The notes beneath the pieces were generated by a model, which was not told the DNA's origin, made no database searches, and saw only the letters and a program-made list of their open reading frames with translations. Shown one piece after another: positions 1 through 11,240 of a stretch of 64,000 nt of DNA. The first letter of the stretch is position 1; the number at the start of each line of letters is the position of its first letter. This stretch comes from Pinus tabuliformis (lineage: Eukaryota; Streptophyta; Pinopsida; Pinales; Pinaceae). The stretch lies in the NCBI GenBank assembly GCA_031772625.1, contig CM062804.1, positions 1,016,774,514 through 1,016,838,513 on the forward strand, given 5' to 3'. Both the position numbers and the translations under genes were made by a program.

Positions 1-522
1 CAATATGGAAGGGCATGCTATTGCGAAGTGCCCACTTGTTGTCCACGGTTTATAGACTCTTTTACTTGATTTCTTTAAGGAATTGGTATGCTGGAAGGCA
101 AGGGTACGCATTGGATCTTATGCAAGATTTCCATTTGGGTTTGGTCTCCCTATACAGAGTCCTAACCCCCAGAGAGCTACATTGGCACATGTAGGGTGTG
201 TGTAGAGAGCCATGGGCCTCCAAAGCAACAGATAGCACTCCATGGATCCCCACAACCGTTCAAAGATTGCTCGTGGTTCACTTATTGGATGAGGAAGATG
301 CATCGATCCATCATGCCCAATCGGCCCAACAGTTGCACCATACACTTGGCAAATGATCCAGGACTTGCATAACAATATGGCATCACCTACACCATCATCC
401 TAGCCCTTACAAGCGATCTACGGGCATCTTCGATTTGTTAGGAGACACATGAGGACACTTGTGTGCCCCCACTTGTCATTTGGAGCACCACAAGTTATTA
501 CAAGGGGCCAACCCCTTGTCCA
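1..522. other. unassigned repeat-like DNA
   Basis: No convincing coding region. The short open frames here overlap on both strands and show no domain. The stretch ends at a G-rich motif at 524-534 that could be a polypurine tract or the first bases of the LTR that follows, so it may be the 3' internal end of an LTR element. Confidence 0.3.
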
Positions 523-2093
523 CTGCTGGGGGAGTTCATCTACACATGTATGGCACATATGGACTCCAGTAGGCACTATTCACTATTCGACCTCTTGAGG
601 GGCTTATTATTTTGTTTATGAGCTAGTTTGGTGGGCTTGTCACCAAAAGTTAGTTATTTTGCACATTATTTTATTGTAGGAGCTAATGTAGGCCTAATTA
701 ACTAAATCAAACTCCTTAGAAGTGTATAAATAAAAGTGATGTGAATTCGTTTTCAATCATCACTTGGATTTGGAACCAATATCCCTTTAGAGATTTTCGC
801 TATCCTTCTTGGAGGACGAATTTTTGGAGTATGGAATGAATTTTGATATTTGGATAATTTTCATGTGTCTTGGAGCTTCTTAATGGCAACTTTTTGGATG
901 GTTGGATATATTCTTATACATGTACGTACATTTTAATGTTATTCAATCTTTCTAATTTTGTCACATACATTGTTGTTGGGATTTCAATATACTAGGCTTA
1001 TTTGTTGCATCTCTTATGTGAAGTTGTGGAAATTTTGTTTCTAGATAGTGAATGCTTCATTTATGGGCCATGTATAATGAATGAATGTTCCTAGAGATGT
1101 TTCATTACTGAAATTCATCTTAGAAATCCATTTATCTTGCAAAACAAAGTATAAAGTCTTTGAAGTTGCTTTTGTTGTTGCCCTAGTGCCAAGCAAAGTT
1201 GTCTTAGAGGACTCCTTGACCTCGAACATTCGAAGGTCCATAATCATAATTCTACCTAACACCAATCTCCCCAAAGGATTAGGCACTAGTCCACCCAAAG
1301 GTGATCACCTTAAACCTATTTTTCTTCTCCCCTTTCCTCTTCTATAGGTCTGGTCCTCTAATTCACCTAGGGCACTTATCTCACAATCTAGCCATCCAAA
1401 TAATTCAATTTTTGGTCCACAATTGCATTGGTGTGTCCACAAGAAGCCCTCCAAATTTCATGAGATTCCGAAAGTGGGATCTTGAGATATCGCAAGCCCT
1501 AGCTCAAAGACCAATTCTTCCCTTGGTTTCCCTTAGGCTAGAAACCTCACTAGGATCCTTGCATTTCCTTTCATTGAAAATTCATTCTTTGATCCCTTTC
1601 CCCTCCCTAATTAGATCAAGCATATCATTGGTTGCTAAATCCTATCCCCTTGGCCAAAACTCGGGTCCACTTGGTCTCGTGTGGTCCCATGCACTATCAA
1701 GATTAATTCTTCAAAGATCACCTAGAAACCAAGTTTCCACAAAAAATTTAGGGCTTAGGGGTCTCCTTTATAAGACACATAATCAAAGCCTAACCCTAGA
1801 AATTTTCCCCATGCCCTTCTTAGAGAGCCTTCCACCTTGTCTTCCAAGACAAGCAAGCCACATATTTGAGCCTCTCTTGTGAATAGGCTTCCAGGATCAC
1901 CCTTCGCTCTATCATTGGTCCATCCATTTTGTGATCCTTATTATAACAGGTCTCCTCCCATCGGTGAAAGTCCATAAATAGTATGTAGCCTTAGCCGAGG
2001 TGACAATGGGCTATCACTCCATTGTTGCCTTTAACCTAGTAGTAACCCTTCAAGGGTCCCCTTTTAGGACCCCTGTTAGTTTGAGCGGTAACA
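523..2093 (+). mobile_element. candidate LTR of an Athila/Tat-type Ty3 element
   Basis: The right boundary is the better supported: the sequence ends in GGTAACA at 2087-2093 and is followed three bases later by a tRNA-primer-binding-like motif, the usual arrangement at the end of a 5' LTR. A TATA-like stretch (GTATAAATAAAAG) near 723-735 lies in the first fifth. The left boundary is a guess, placed at a TGCTGGGGGAG motif. A 193-codon plus-strand open frame at 1301-1882 shows no recognisable domain and is probably fortuitous. No second LTR copy is visible in the window. Confidence 0.35.
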
Positions 2094-2096
2094 TTT

Positions 2097-2114
2097 TGGC
2101 GTCGTTATCGAAAA
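2097..2114 (+). promoter_or_regulatory. primer binding site-like motif
   Basis: TGGCGTCGTTATCGAAAA resembles the TGGCGCCGTTGCCGGGGA-type primer site of plant Athila-group elements (my recollection is tRNA-Asp), with several transitions of the kind expected from decay of methylated cytosines. It starts three bases after a TAACA LTR end. Confidence 0.4.
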
Positions 2115-2755
2115 CACAAAACATGTGTTTTGTTCCCCATACGACATATTGACATATCATTATTGGTCACTCAGTTGGAAGAACGAAGCCCTAGTTCTTC
2201 ATTAAGCTTTAAATTGTACCCAAATGAAAACTGTTTAAGACATTCATTAAGGATTTTATCCTCCCGCTTTAGGTGATTAGGGCTTGTCTCCCACACACCA
2301 CAAGGGGTATTCCTTGCTTATACCTAGCATGTTTTCAATGAGCAAAATGATAAAGACCAGCTATTGATAGTATCCAAGATTTTATAATAATAAAGTACCA
2401 TAAACAGAAGGAATTGTAGTATATTTGAATAAACTGTATCATCAACCAAATGACACTATTTATACGACCCAAACAAGTACCCAGGGAGGAATAATAACTA
2501 AAGGAGGAAGAAAGGTATATGAAAAGGAAAGAACAAAAACATACAAAAAGTGTACTTAAGATTCAAGTAAATAATCTTTGCATAAAGTAATTGCAGAAAA
2601 CGCTACAGCAGTGCAATTGCTCCTACAATAATAAAAGCAAAATTAGGTGATAAACACTTGCGTCTATAATATGAATATTGAAACAAAGGTATCCTTGGCA
2701 TATTGTCGCGAGTTATATTGGGAGAGTCAAAAATAATCTGATACAGATATCGAAC
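2115..2755. other. leader-like non-coding DNA
   Basis: AT-rich sequence after the primer-site-like motif. It may be the 5' leader of the element at 523-2093, but no gag-like frame follows. It ends at the target duplication of the next element. Confidence 0.3.
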
Positions 2756-2946
2756 CTATGTTGCAGGAAACGTGGTATAGAGGTCCGTTTCCATATGGAA
2801 ACGGGTACGAAACGCGGAAACGCGTTTGGTACGGCCGTGAAATGTGTTTCCAGCCGTATTGCCACGTTTCCTGAAACGGAAACATGGCCATTACGGCCGG
2901 AAACACGTTTCAGGGCCATACGACCCACGTTTCCTCATTAACTTGT

Positions 2947-2947
<1 letters not shown>

Positions 2948-2989
<42 letters not shown>
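2948..2989. repeat. poly(T) tract
   Basis: An uninterrupted run of 42 T residues just inside the left arm of the outer TIR element. It could be the tail of a reverse-oriented retroposed sequence or replication slippage; nothing next to it identifies a retrogene. Confidence 0.8.
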
Positions 2990-2996
<7 letters not shown>

Positions 2997-3625
2997 TTTT
3001 AGGGTATGTTAGTGACTTATTGTTGCTTCTAGATGCGTGTCTAAAGTTATAAAAGTGAATTTTTGCCCTAGTGTTGATATGCAGTTCATCAGGAAGTTTG
3101 AGGGATATGTAATTCATGGTAATGTTAAATTCTTAAAGTAAAAGTGATATTCTCCTTTATTTTTCATTTTCATCCTTTTACTTAAATTTTTAACATTACC
3201 ATGAAATGACTCAGGATGTTTGAGAGTGGTTTCGCCGTCATTGGATTTCATATGGAGAAAGTATAATTTTAGATCTCACTCAAAATCCAACAGACTTATT
3301 TGTTTTTCAGGATTTCAGGATTGGAGGGATTGCAATGTTTCCATTGGATTTTATCATGTACTAGGGTATGGAACTTGTATTTAATCAAGAGAACCAAGCC
3401 CTCTATGCAGGGGAAACTCCCAATAATCAAGATCATGTAGGGTACTAGGGTATGAAACATGTATTTAATCAAGAGCACTAAGGTCGTTCGACTATGTAGG
3501 AGGAGATTCCCAATACAACAGTGGTCATTCTAAAGAATGGGATGTGGATGCAGAAAATCCTGATTTGGATCTCTCTCTTGCATCCTTATAGTCTTTATTG
3601 TACTTGTAGCCTCATATATTAATAT

Positions 3626-4968
3626 CTATGTTGCCAGGAAACGTGGGTTCGGGGACGGGGACGAGAACGGGGACGACATTTTTGGAAACAGGGTGCGTGG
3701 GTTCGTCGGGTAATATAATAATATTAAATTTTAATAATTATATTTTATAAATTATAAATTTATAAATTATAATTAATAATATATATGAAATTTGAATTTG
3801 TATATTTTTTCAACTTTAAACAAGAGAACTTTAATCATTTAAACATGCACATCATTGAACATTCAACATTGGCATTGAAATTTCAAAATTTATCACCAAA
3901 AAACTGTTCATTGTTTACATATTAATAAGAATCATGAATCATGATATATGTCCATTGTCATACTACATTCAAAATTTGCCTTAAGGCATCTTCAAACATG
4001 AACTAGGAAATTTTAAAATACTAAAATAAAAATACTAAATAGCTAAAGCCTAAGGAACAATGGCTTCCTCAAAGACCAAAAAACTGGAAAATACACGTTA
4101 TTTGACCTCCAATATTATTGCATCCCTTTTTATTAAAAAAGAACTAATAGGTGTAAGAACCAAGGCTACTTGGAAGTGGGAGCCAGAGTGGGGAACACAA
4201 TTTTTAGAAGCTTCCAAATCGAGAGCGTTTTTTATACTATATATATTTTGAATCATTACATATAAATTTTGTGGTTTTTTTTTAGGCTTGTGGCTACATT
4301 AAAGTACAAATTATGGCTGCTGGCAGCGTATATTTCACTGTTGTCCCACCAAACACACAAGGCAGCCCAATAAAATAAAGTTTAAAATGTTGAGTCTTTG
4401 AGAACTCAGAATACTTTAGGATTTTTGAGCGTACTCCTGAGTTTGTAGGAAACTTGGCTAGTGTATCTCAGTCAGCTGTGTGTGACAAAATCTGTCCCAA
4501 GTTTCACCAAAATAACTGAGTCTAGCATTTACTTAAGTCAAGTAAATGTTGGACTCGCTGCTTTGGCATTAGACATCTTAGTATCTTACAATGTTACATG
4601 TAAATTCTTATTTTATGTTTGAATTTTTGAAATAACTTATAAAGTTATAAGTAGCATAAACATGTCATTCATGCACGTCGTATCCTAGTATGTATTTTCA
4701 AAATATAGTTTTTTTAATATAGTTTTTTTTTTGAAGAACCCAAAGAACCCAACCCGAAGAACCCAAAGAACCCAACCCGAAGAACCCATTAAAGGAAAAG
4801 AACCCAAATTTTTTTTTTGAAGAACACGGTAACCGGTTCTTCATGTAAGAACCCGGTTCTTCTGGGTTCTTCTGGGAAGAACCCGTACCCGAATCCGGTA
4901 CTTAGGTGCAGGAACCCGGGACGGGTTCGAGAACCCCACCCCCCAATGCGAGAACCCGTGCAACATAG
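3626..4968. mobile_element. G-rich TIR element nested in the previous one (inner)
   Basis: The left end reads CTATGTTGCCAGGAAACG and the reverse complement of the right end reads CTATGTTGCACGGGTTC, sharing the first nine bases exactly. It is flanked by the perfect 8-bp repeat ATTAATAT (3618-3625 and 4969-4976). Subterminal arrays here are GGGTTC/GAACCC (for example 4735-4800 and 4820-4960) rather than the GGAAACG arrays of the outer element. No protein-coding frame of note. The shared tips and 8-bp duplications place both elements in one terminal family, probably mobilised by a hAT-type transposase elsewhere. Confidence 0.65.
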
Positions 4969-5145
4969 ATTAATATAAATAAAGGCTGATTTTGAGATTT
5001 GGATATATAATAAAGGTTGCTTTTGGATATTCCGATATTTTTATTTTCATTATGTGATCATTCATGAGTAAATGTGATGTAAATTAAATCTTAAGGTTTA
5101 AGTGTAATAAATTATAATGTATCATTTACGCTTTATGATTGCACA

Positions 5146-5285
5146 TATATATATATATATATATTGAAAATATTTAAATATATATATAGATATATTGAAA
5201 ATATTTAAATATATATATATATATATATTTGAAAATATTTAAATACATATATATTTAAATATATATTTAAACATATATATATATA
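5146..5285. repeat. AT-rich microsatellite-like arrays
   Basis: Several (AT)n runs separated by GAAAATATTTAAAT-type spacers in the right arm of the outer TIR element. Confidence 0.8.
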
Positions 5286-5390
5286 TTCACGTTTCCCCGT
5301 TTCCAAAATTTGGGGAGGTCGCGTTTCGTATCGCTTCCCGTTTCGAAAACTCGTACCCGTTTCCCTGTTTCGTGCAACTTAGTATTGAAC

Positions 5391-6371
5391 CATAAGCACA
5401 AAAATTAACACAACTATAACAAATAACCATCATTCAACAGGTAAAAATTAATCCAATTAATGATCGAGATGAGATCACAGAGTCTAGCTCAAGAAGCCTC
5501 AGCCTGTGAATCGCAAACCAAACACCTTAAATACCTAACCATTAATATGATACTAAAGAGCAAGACAATTAAGTAAACTAGAAGTTATCTCAATCATGAA
5601 TCAAATTCACAATTCATAGCACCACATTTTGCAAATACACACACAGTGTTGAAAAAAGAACAAGACATTCATTTTAAGTCACATAAGAGAGTTATTCAGT
5701 CAAAATGATAAATCTGTGTAACAAGTACATTCAGATAGTTAAACCTCCAAAATTCAATCCTTTTGTTACCAACCCCCCCCCCAAAATGAGAAACAAGGTC
5801 TTATATACAAAGTTTAATAAACTACTTGTCTTTAACTGCCTTGCAATAACGTTCAACAACCTTTGGAAATAAAAATAATTAAAAGAAAACTAACTAGTAT
5901 TATTCTTTTAAACAAATTTTTTGACTTGCTTCGGATTCTGTGGCAGACTAGCGACCGGAATCCAAATTTCAAGGATAAGCGTAGTCCTTGTTGGAACAAT
6001 GGTTGGAGAGTCTTCATCTAAGAACTTGACCTATTGACTCATCGAATGAAGAGGAGGCACTAAAGAAGTAGCCTGCATAATAGAGGCCGAGATATTTGTT
6101 CTTCCAAGGCCTTTCTTTAGCTTCAAGGACTTTTCCCATTTAAAGTCTGCTAACAAGTGAATTGACTTCAGCTTATCTCTAACAAATACCAAGTTTGATT
6201 AATCTTGTATTTGACCTTAGAGACTACTTGTACCATCTTATCTAACAAGGTTAGAATGTTGAATTCTCAAAGAAAGGAGTCGAGTATAGCTTGGCTTGTA
6301 ATAGCTCCCACTTCGTCGTACGAAAAGGTTTTGAGACTGCATCTTAACTTGTCCAAGGATTTATGAAACAT
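5391..6371. other. non-coding, no feature seen
   Basis: AT-rich DNA between the TIR element and the decayed gene at 6372. It would be the 3' flank of that minus-strand gene. No clear polyadenylation region or repeat pair. Confidence 0.4.
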
Positions 6372-9092
6372 CTATTCTGATATCCAACCTTCATTGGTCC
6401 ATAAGGATGGGAAACCAAATCTCTGAATATAGTCCCATTCAACCTTAAATCCTTCAATGACTCTCATAGCCTTGGCAACTTCATCGCTTGTTTCTAGCAA
6501 CAACTTCCTATACTCTCTGATGAATGCAAGTGCAATGATGCCCTCTTCCCTATTAGAAAAATTTAAACATTGCAATTCTTCATCAGTCAAAGAATCATAA
6601 AGATTAGCAATAGAATTAATATCCCTAAATCTTTCCTCTACTTGAGGCATCATCTTTTTAACTTCGTTCTTTAAATTATGAACTATATTCTTTTCGCTGT
6701 CTGCTAGGATCTGAGCATAAGGCTTCAACAGAACAATTTTTGCACTAATCAGTGGCCAGATTTTGTCTTTGACTTCTAATAGCATTTCTTTCCCCAAAGT
6801 GGACTCTGTCAAACATTTCTGCAAGGACTTAACTTCTTCGTGCTTTTGGTTCAATAAGGCCTATAAGCCTTTGATATTTTGGTTTCGAGTTTCAATAAAC
6901 CCTTCGAGCTCCACTTTTTTAGCCTTGCATTGGCATTCAAATTCATTTACTTTAACTTTGAGGAGTTTCATTCTACCTGAATTTGCATCCCCTGACTGAT
7001 TCTTTAGCAAAGCCTCATCCAGGGTACTCCTGAAGTTATTGACCTCCTGAGAGTGTTATTCTTCTTTATTCTTAAGTTCTTCAATAGCTTTGTTAAGCCT
7101 TTCTTCTATCTCCTTGCATTGAGCTTGGCTAAAATCCAACAATTTCTTTAATTCCTACATTTGATTTTCCTGAATTCCCTTCTATTGAACAGTCTCCACG
7201 AGAATAGTCATATAACAATCTTGAAGTTTGGTACCAGTGTTCATATTCTTTATTTCTTTATCTTTCATTTGCAATGGTTCTTTAGTTACAGTACCGTCCT
7301 TAGGCATCCCCGATTGTTTGATTATTTTATCTTCCAATTCTTTGATCTGGTTGACTCTGGTCCTTACAGCGATCCTTGCATACTTCGGTTGTCCTTGTAC
7401 CTTCATAACTACCATTTGATACTACTTATTGTTAGCAGAGGATTCTAACAGCCTTCTTGCTACCACCTCCCCTGTCTGTCTGTGTCAATCGATCATATTA
7501 GTATCATTTATTCTAAACAAGTTGATATCAATGGTAGCGGCCCTTGAACCAAGTCCCTGCATACCTACATCAAACTCTGGTTGTAGTATTGTCAGGTTGA
7601 ACATATTTCTTTCAAAATCAGTTGTTGATAGGAATATAGGACCCATCTGGTGGATGTCCTTTTCAACTACTACCATCAGTTGTTTTCCTTTAGTCTTGAA
7701 CAGTCATTTTGTTGTAACAGATTCTATAAGGCTTGCTCCTGAATCTTTTACTGCAACTTCCTCCAAAGCTTGTTCTATTTGTTTCACCGTCTAATCGTTT
7801 GCTTCATGGAAAGCAATGGCTTCTTTGTTGTTCTCCTCCGGGCTCCTTATTACTTTAAAGGTCAGTAATTCTTCTTCAACATCAATCTGTGAAAGTTTCC
7901 TCTTGAACTAATTCTCTTGCACACTAATGATTGCATTATTTGTGTTTATCTGAGAAACTATAAATGAAGATTGTTCATTTGACCCATGCTCAAAAAGGAG
8001 TCACACTAACCATAATTTCTTCAGGTATCTTCATAGCATCAAGATTTACTTCCTCTACAACAGTACATTCGACATTAGCAAGTTTCTCCATTTCTGGTCT
8101 CAACACATGAGCATACGCCGGTAAATCGGCTAATCTTCTTGCCTCAGAGATAATCTAGAAAGGGTCAAAATGCCAAGATACATTCTTTTCTAATTTGAAA
8201 GTGACTAATTCCTTCTCCATCACAGATAATGCATTTTTGTGTTTGATTATCAAACAACCAATGGCAAAAGGTGTAACAATCAATGCCTTCTTGTTCTTTG
8301 ACACAAAATGAAAATCATTTAACAGTATCCTTTGTCTACTAATTCCAATGTCAATTAACTTCTCTTTGCCCAAATTACTTTTATAATGCTTGATCAATTT
8401 GGTGAAAGAGAAGAAGTTGGGATAATTTAATAAGATGAGGTCCACCAAATAAGTACAATGTCTAAAGATACACCATTGAGAAGTCGCATTCAGGACAACA
8501 AAGATAGTCCTAGCCAAATAAGTGGAAAAGTTTGTGGAAATCTCATTAGCGTTTTTAGGACTTCTTTCATAAACACAAACATAACTTCATCTAGCTTCTG
8601 GTCATCAGGATACCCCTGGATGACGACTAAGAGTGAAGCTAGGTTTTGGTACAATAAATTCATGAGGGTTTTTTAACAGACTCCGTAAAAAGGCAAGCTT
8701 TCCCTCATTTTCCCAGCCTTCAAACTTTAGGGTTAGATCTCTATCAGTAAATACCTTACCAGTTGCAGGCAACTGGAGCATCTTAGCTAACAATGCTTGG
8801 TACACTTCAAGGAAAAGTTGCTCAGTTCCCAGAAAGAGAATTCTACTAGTTTCATGTTGTTCACTCCTTATGAGTAGCATTATAAAATCAGGATGATAAT
8901 GCACTGTCGATAGAGCCGCCTGCAAGATTCCAGTTTCATTGGTTTCAATTGAACATTGGTCAGCTTCATGGCTAACTTCCTTTCTAATTTTCTCCTCGGA
9001 GTGTAAATATCAGTGTTGGTAACTAAAGTATCCCCAACATGAGTCCAAGGATCCAAGTAATTATCTTCTATCGAGCTTTCAGCCATGGCGTA
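6372..9092 (-). pseudogene. decayed unrecognised gene, about 900 codons
   Basis: Consecutive minus-strand open pieces (8880-9092, 8605-8925, 8155-8517, 7485-7676, 7182-7415, 6372-6854) join into one plausible protein if a few frameshifts and stops are ignored. The likely start is the ATG at 9092-9090 (MAESSIEDNYLDPW). Frames change near 8930, 8615 and 8530, and a stop sits at 8155 after FDPF. The middle section (LARTIFVVLNATSQW) is hydrophobic and looks globular. The section below about 7420 is Lys/Glu-rich with heptad-like spacing (KELEDKIIKQ, EEVKSLQKCL), suggesting a coiled coil before the C-terminal FGFPSLWTNEGW. I do not recognise the family. It could be a host pseudogene or the product of a non-autonomous retroelement. 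It lies downstream of, and in the same orientation as, the RBP45-like exon, so it may sit in that gene's first intron. Confidence 0.5.
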
Positions 9093-9211
9093 ACTAAATT
9101 TCCAAAGGATAGACCAAAGTTGTATACAAAACCAAGTCTGAGCTAGAGTACTTACCTGAATTTTCTGGTTTTTGTTCAAATTTCGTAGGGATCTTCGGAG
9201 AAGTCGAGAGC

Positions 9212-9261
9212 GAACCAACAACAGCATAACCAGCATAACCGAACCAACAACAGCATAACCG
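9212..9261. repeat. short tandem duplication, 29-bp period
   Basis: GAACCAACAACAGCATAACC occurs at 9212 and again at 9241, just upstream of the decayed minus-strand gene, in what would be its 5' leader. Confidence 0.75.
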
Positions 9262-9938
9262 AGAAATGAATGAAATTAAACATTAAAAGTTCTAAAAACA
9301 AAATCCTTGAACGAAATTAAAAAAAATTGTACGCCACCTACCATTTAATAAATGTCATGACAATAAATAAATGAGCGGGGACGAGAGTATCAAGGGTTGC
9401 TATGTGGCAAAAGGACTGTTATGTCATGATTTTTATCATAAGTTCATAGGTAGTGGGATGAATTAACGAGGGGACTAGTTCTTGGGTTGCCACTTGTGAA
9501 AAAAAAAAAAAAATGCATACATAAACTTCAAGCTTAGAGAGAAAAGCATTCATGCGCGTTCATTCTTCCCATCCTTGTTTTGGGTGTGTTGTGTGTGAGC
9601 TCAGGAGCCATTGTAACCTTATTAACTTATCATAACTTATGATAGGTGGATTTGGGTGGAAAAATCTCCTTGGGTTTCCTTGAAGTGTGTTGGAGCCTTG
9701 GAGAGGGGATTGCTCAGGATAGGTTTCCCTTACGCGAGGCCTGCAAGGTGTTTGGAGACCCTGTAATAACAACTAGAGTTCTTGGAGCCACAGAGCTCTA
9801 AGACTTTCTAGCTGGCCTGTGTTGGGGCCTTGGGAAGGAAGTGGGGCAGCCTGAGAGACTCCAAAGCACAAAAGGAGGTACACTTCCTTAGGTTGTGCGG
9901 GATGATGTGGAATAAAAGGTTGTAGATTAGAATTGATA
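9262..9938. other. non-coding, LTR-like composition
   Basis: No coding region found. It contains an A-run near 9500. The text resembles the leader of a retroelement, but no paired copy or boundary was found. Confidence 0.3.
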
Positions 9939-10338
9939 CTAGAGTTTGGCACCTTCTCCTAGCCACTGCGTGTGTTGATTGTGAGACCTAGTAGCTTGAA
10001 TGTCTTTGCCTTGGCGGAGTCATTGCCCCAAACTTGGGGGTAACCTGCTGCTACTAGAGAGAGTTAGAACAGCAGTGTCTATGGCTGAGTGGAACATCTG
10101 AGGTCTGAAATTAGTTCGTGCTTTTATAAAAGAAAAGTGCTCTGTTTAGCACCTTCTCATAGCCACTGTTTGTATCGATTGTGAAACCTAGGGGGCTTGG
10201 GTGGCCTTTGCCCATGGTGGAGTCTTTGGCTCAACTTGGCCGTAACCTGCTGCTAGGAAAGTTAGAACAGCAGTGTCTATGGCTGAGTGGGACGTCTGAG
10301 GTCGCCAATTAGTTGGTGCTTTTATAAAAAGATAAGTT
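9939..10338. repeat. two tandem copies of a 200-bp unit
   Basis: The motif ACCTTCTC(C/A)TAGCCACTG recurs at 9951 and 10151, a period of exactly 200 bp. Matching stretches run through GAACAGCAGTGTCTATGGCTGAGTGG and GTGCTTTTATAAAA in both copies. Divergence is moderate, so the duplication is not recent. It may be internal duplication in an old LTR. Confidence 0.75.
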
Positions 10339-10815
10339 CTCTGTATTATATGTTTTTATCTGATGGGTACAATGTGTTTTTTCATGCTTAAATATATTAT
10401 GTTGTGCATGTAATTATTTTGGTGTGTATGTTCTGATACATTGATTTGTATACAACTATTATATACAGAGCATATTATAGCAGAATTGGTATGAGAACAA
10501 ATGAAAGTGTTCTGGTTGGTAGCAGAGCCCTATTGAGCATAATTAATCATTGTAACGGAGTTTTAATGAACGAGGTGAAAGAAATATTTAGTGAATCTGA
10601 GGTGTGTTACTCCAATACAAATTAGCCAAGGCTCGTTCACATAAAAACACCTGACAATTTATCAAATTACAATGAACTTTGGTTTTTTCTTTTTCTCCAA
10701 AGGGCAGGGTCTGGTTGGGGCCGGGGCCAAGTGCAAATGACAGGCGTTAATTGATATCTCGAAAGAGTAGTAAAACCCTGCAAATTCAAACTAGGAACAT
10801 GAAATTTAAGCATAC
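10339..10815 (-). other. start of intron 1 of the RBP45-like gene
   Basis: Follows a strong splice donor (GAG/GTATGC) on the minus strand. No second exon encoding the rest of the first RRM is visible below it, down to position 1. The intron is therefore very long or the gene is truncated here. Confidence 0.45.
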
Positions 10816-10980
10816 CTCTCCAGTATGCGAAAAGCAGGTGTGAAGATAATTTTCATCAACCCAATACTGCAAATCCCCTATCCACAGCGTCCTGATTTCG
10901 TCGTTGGAATACTGCGTTTGCTGCTGATATTGCTGTTGGGTCTGCTGTTGCATCAACCATTGCTGCTGCTGTTGGTCCAT
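10816..10980 (-). CDS. exon 1 of RBP45/RBP47-like RNA-binding protein
   Basis: Encodes a Gln-rich N-terminus (MDQQQQQWLMQQQ) followed by the start of an RNA recognition motif: EIRTLWIGDLQYW holds the RNP2-type strand, and VDENYLHTCFSHTGE is the first helix. This order is typical of plant RBP45/RBP47 proteins, poly(U)/poly(A)-binding nuclear and stress-granule proteins with three RRMs. The exon ends in GAG/GTATGC, a good donor immediately before the strand that should continue the RRM. The first in-frame ATG is at 10980-10978; the frame extends upstream only through non-ATG codons. About 55 residues of an expected 400 or so are present, with no stop or frameshift. Whether the remaining exons exist beyond the window (long gymnosperm-like intron) or the copy is dead cannot be decided here. 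Confidence 0.75.
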
Positions 10981-11240
10981 GGCACCTGATCGTATGAACA
11001 CACCACGACCCTGAAATTCACCCAAAAAAATCTGGAATTGAGAGAAATTTAAACCCGACGAATTCACGAAAATCGCAGCGGCTACCCGTTGGATGTATAA
11101 AAGGAGAACCGAACTTATCAGGGCCTAAAAAATTGTGGGTGAAAGAGTCGGTTAAAGGCTACTGCAGAGATTTAGGGTTTTTATGAAGAAAAAGCAAGAA
11201 ATGGGAAATCGGTTTCCGGGTCTGTTTCGTGGATTGGGAT
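10981..11240 (-). promoter_or_regulatory. 5' UTR and proximal promoter of RBP45-like gene
   Basis: Less AT-rich than its surroundings and directly upstream of the start codon. The transcription start is not evident. A TATAAAAGG string at 11096-11104 is in plus orientation, so it does not serve the minus-strand gene. Confidence 0.35.

Larger units (their letters stand above)
2756..5382. mobile_element. G-rich TIR element, hAT-like 8-bp target duplication (outer)
   Basis: The left end reads CTATGTTGCAGGAAACG. The reverse complement of the right end reads CTAAGTTGCACGAAACAGGG, a slightly decayed terminal inverted repeat. The flanks are TATCGAAC (2748-2755) and TATTGAAC (5383-5390), an 8-bp target duplication with one mismatch, as expected of hAT-type transposition. 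The subterminal regions are packed with GGAAACG/CGTTTCC in both orientations (2760-2935 and 5289-5375), including the perfect palindrome GTTTCCATATGGAAAC near 2788. It contains a 42-base T run and AT-repeat arrays and encodes no transposase, so it is non-autonomous. Without the nested copy it is about 1.28 kb. Confidence 0.6.

Noticed and set aside
1301-1882. 193-codon plus-strand open frame
   Set aside because: No domain, lies within a candidate LTR, composition Ser/Leu/Pro-rich as expected of random C/T-rich sequence.
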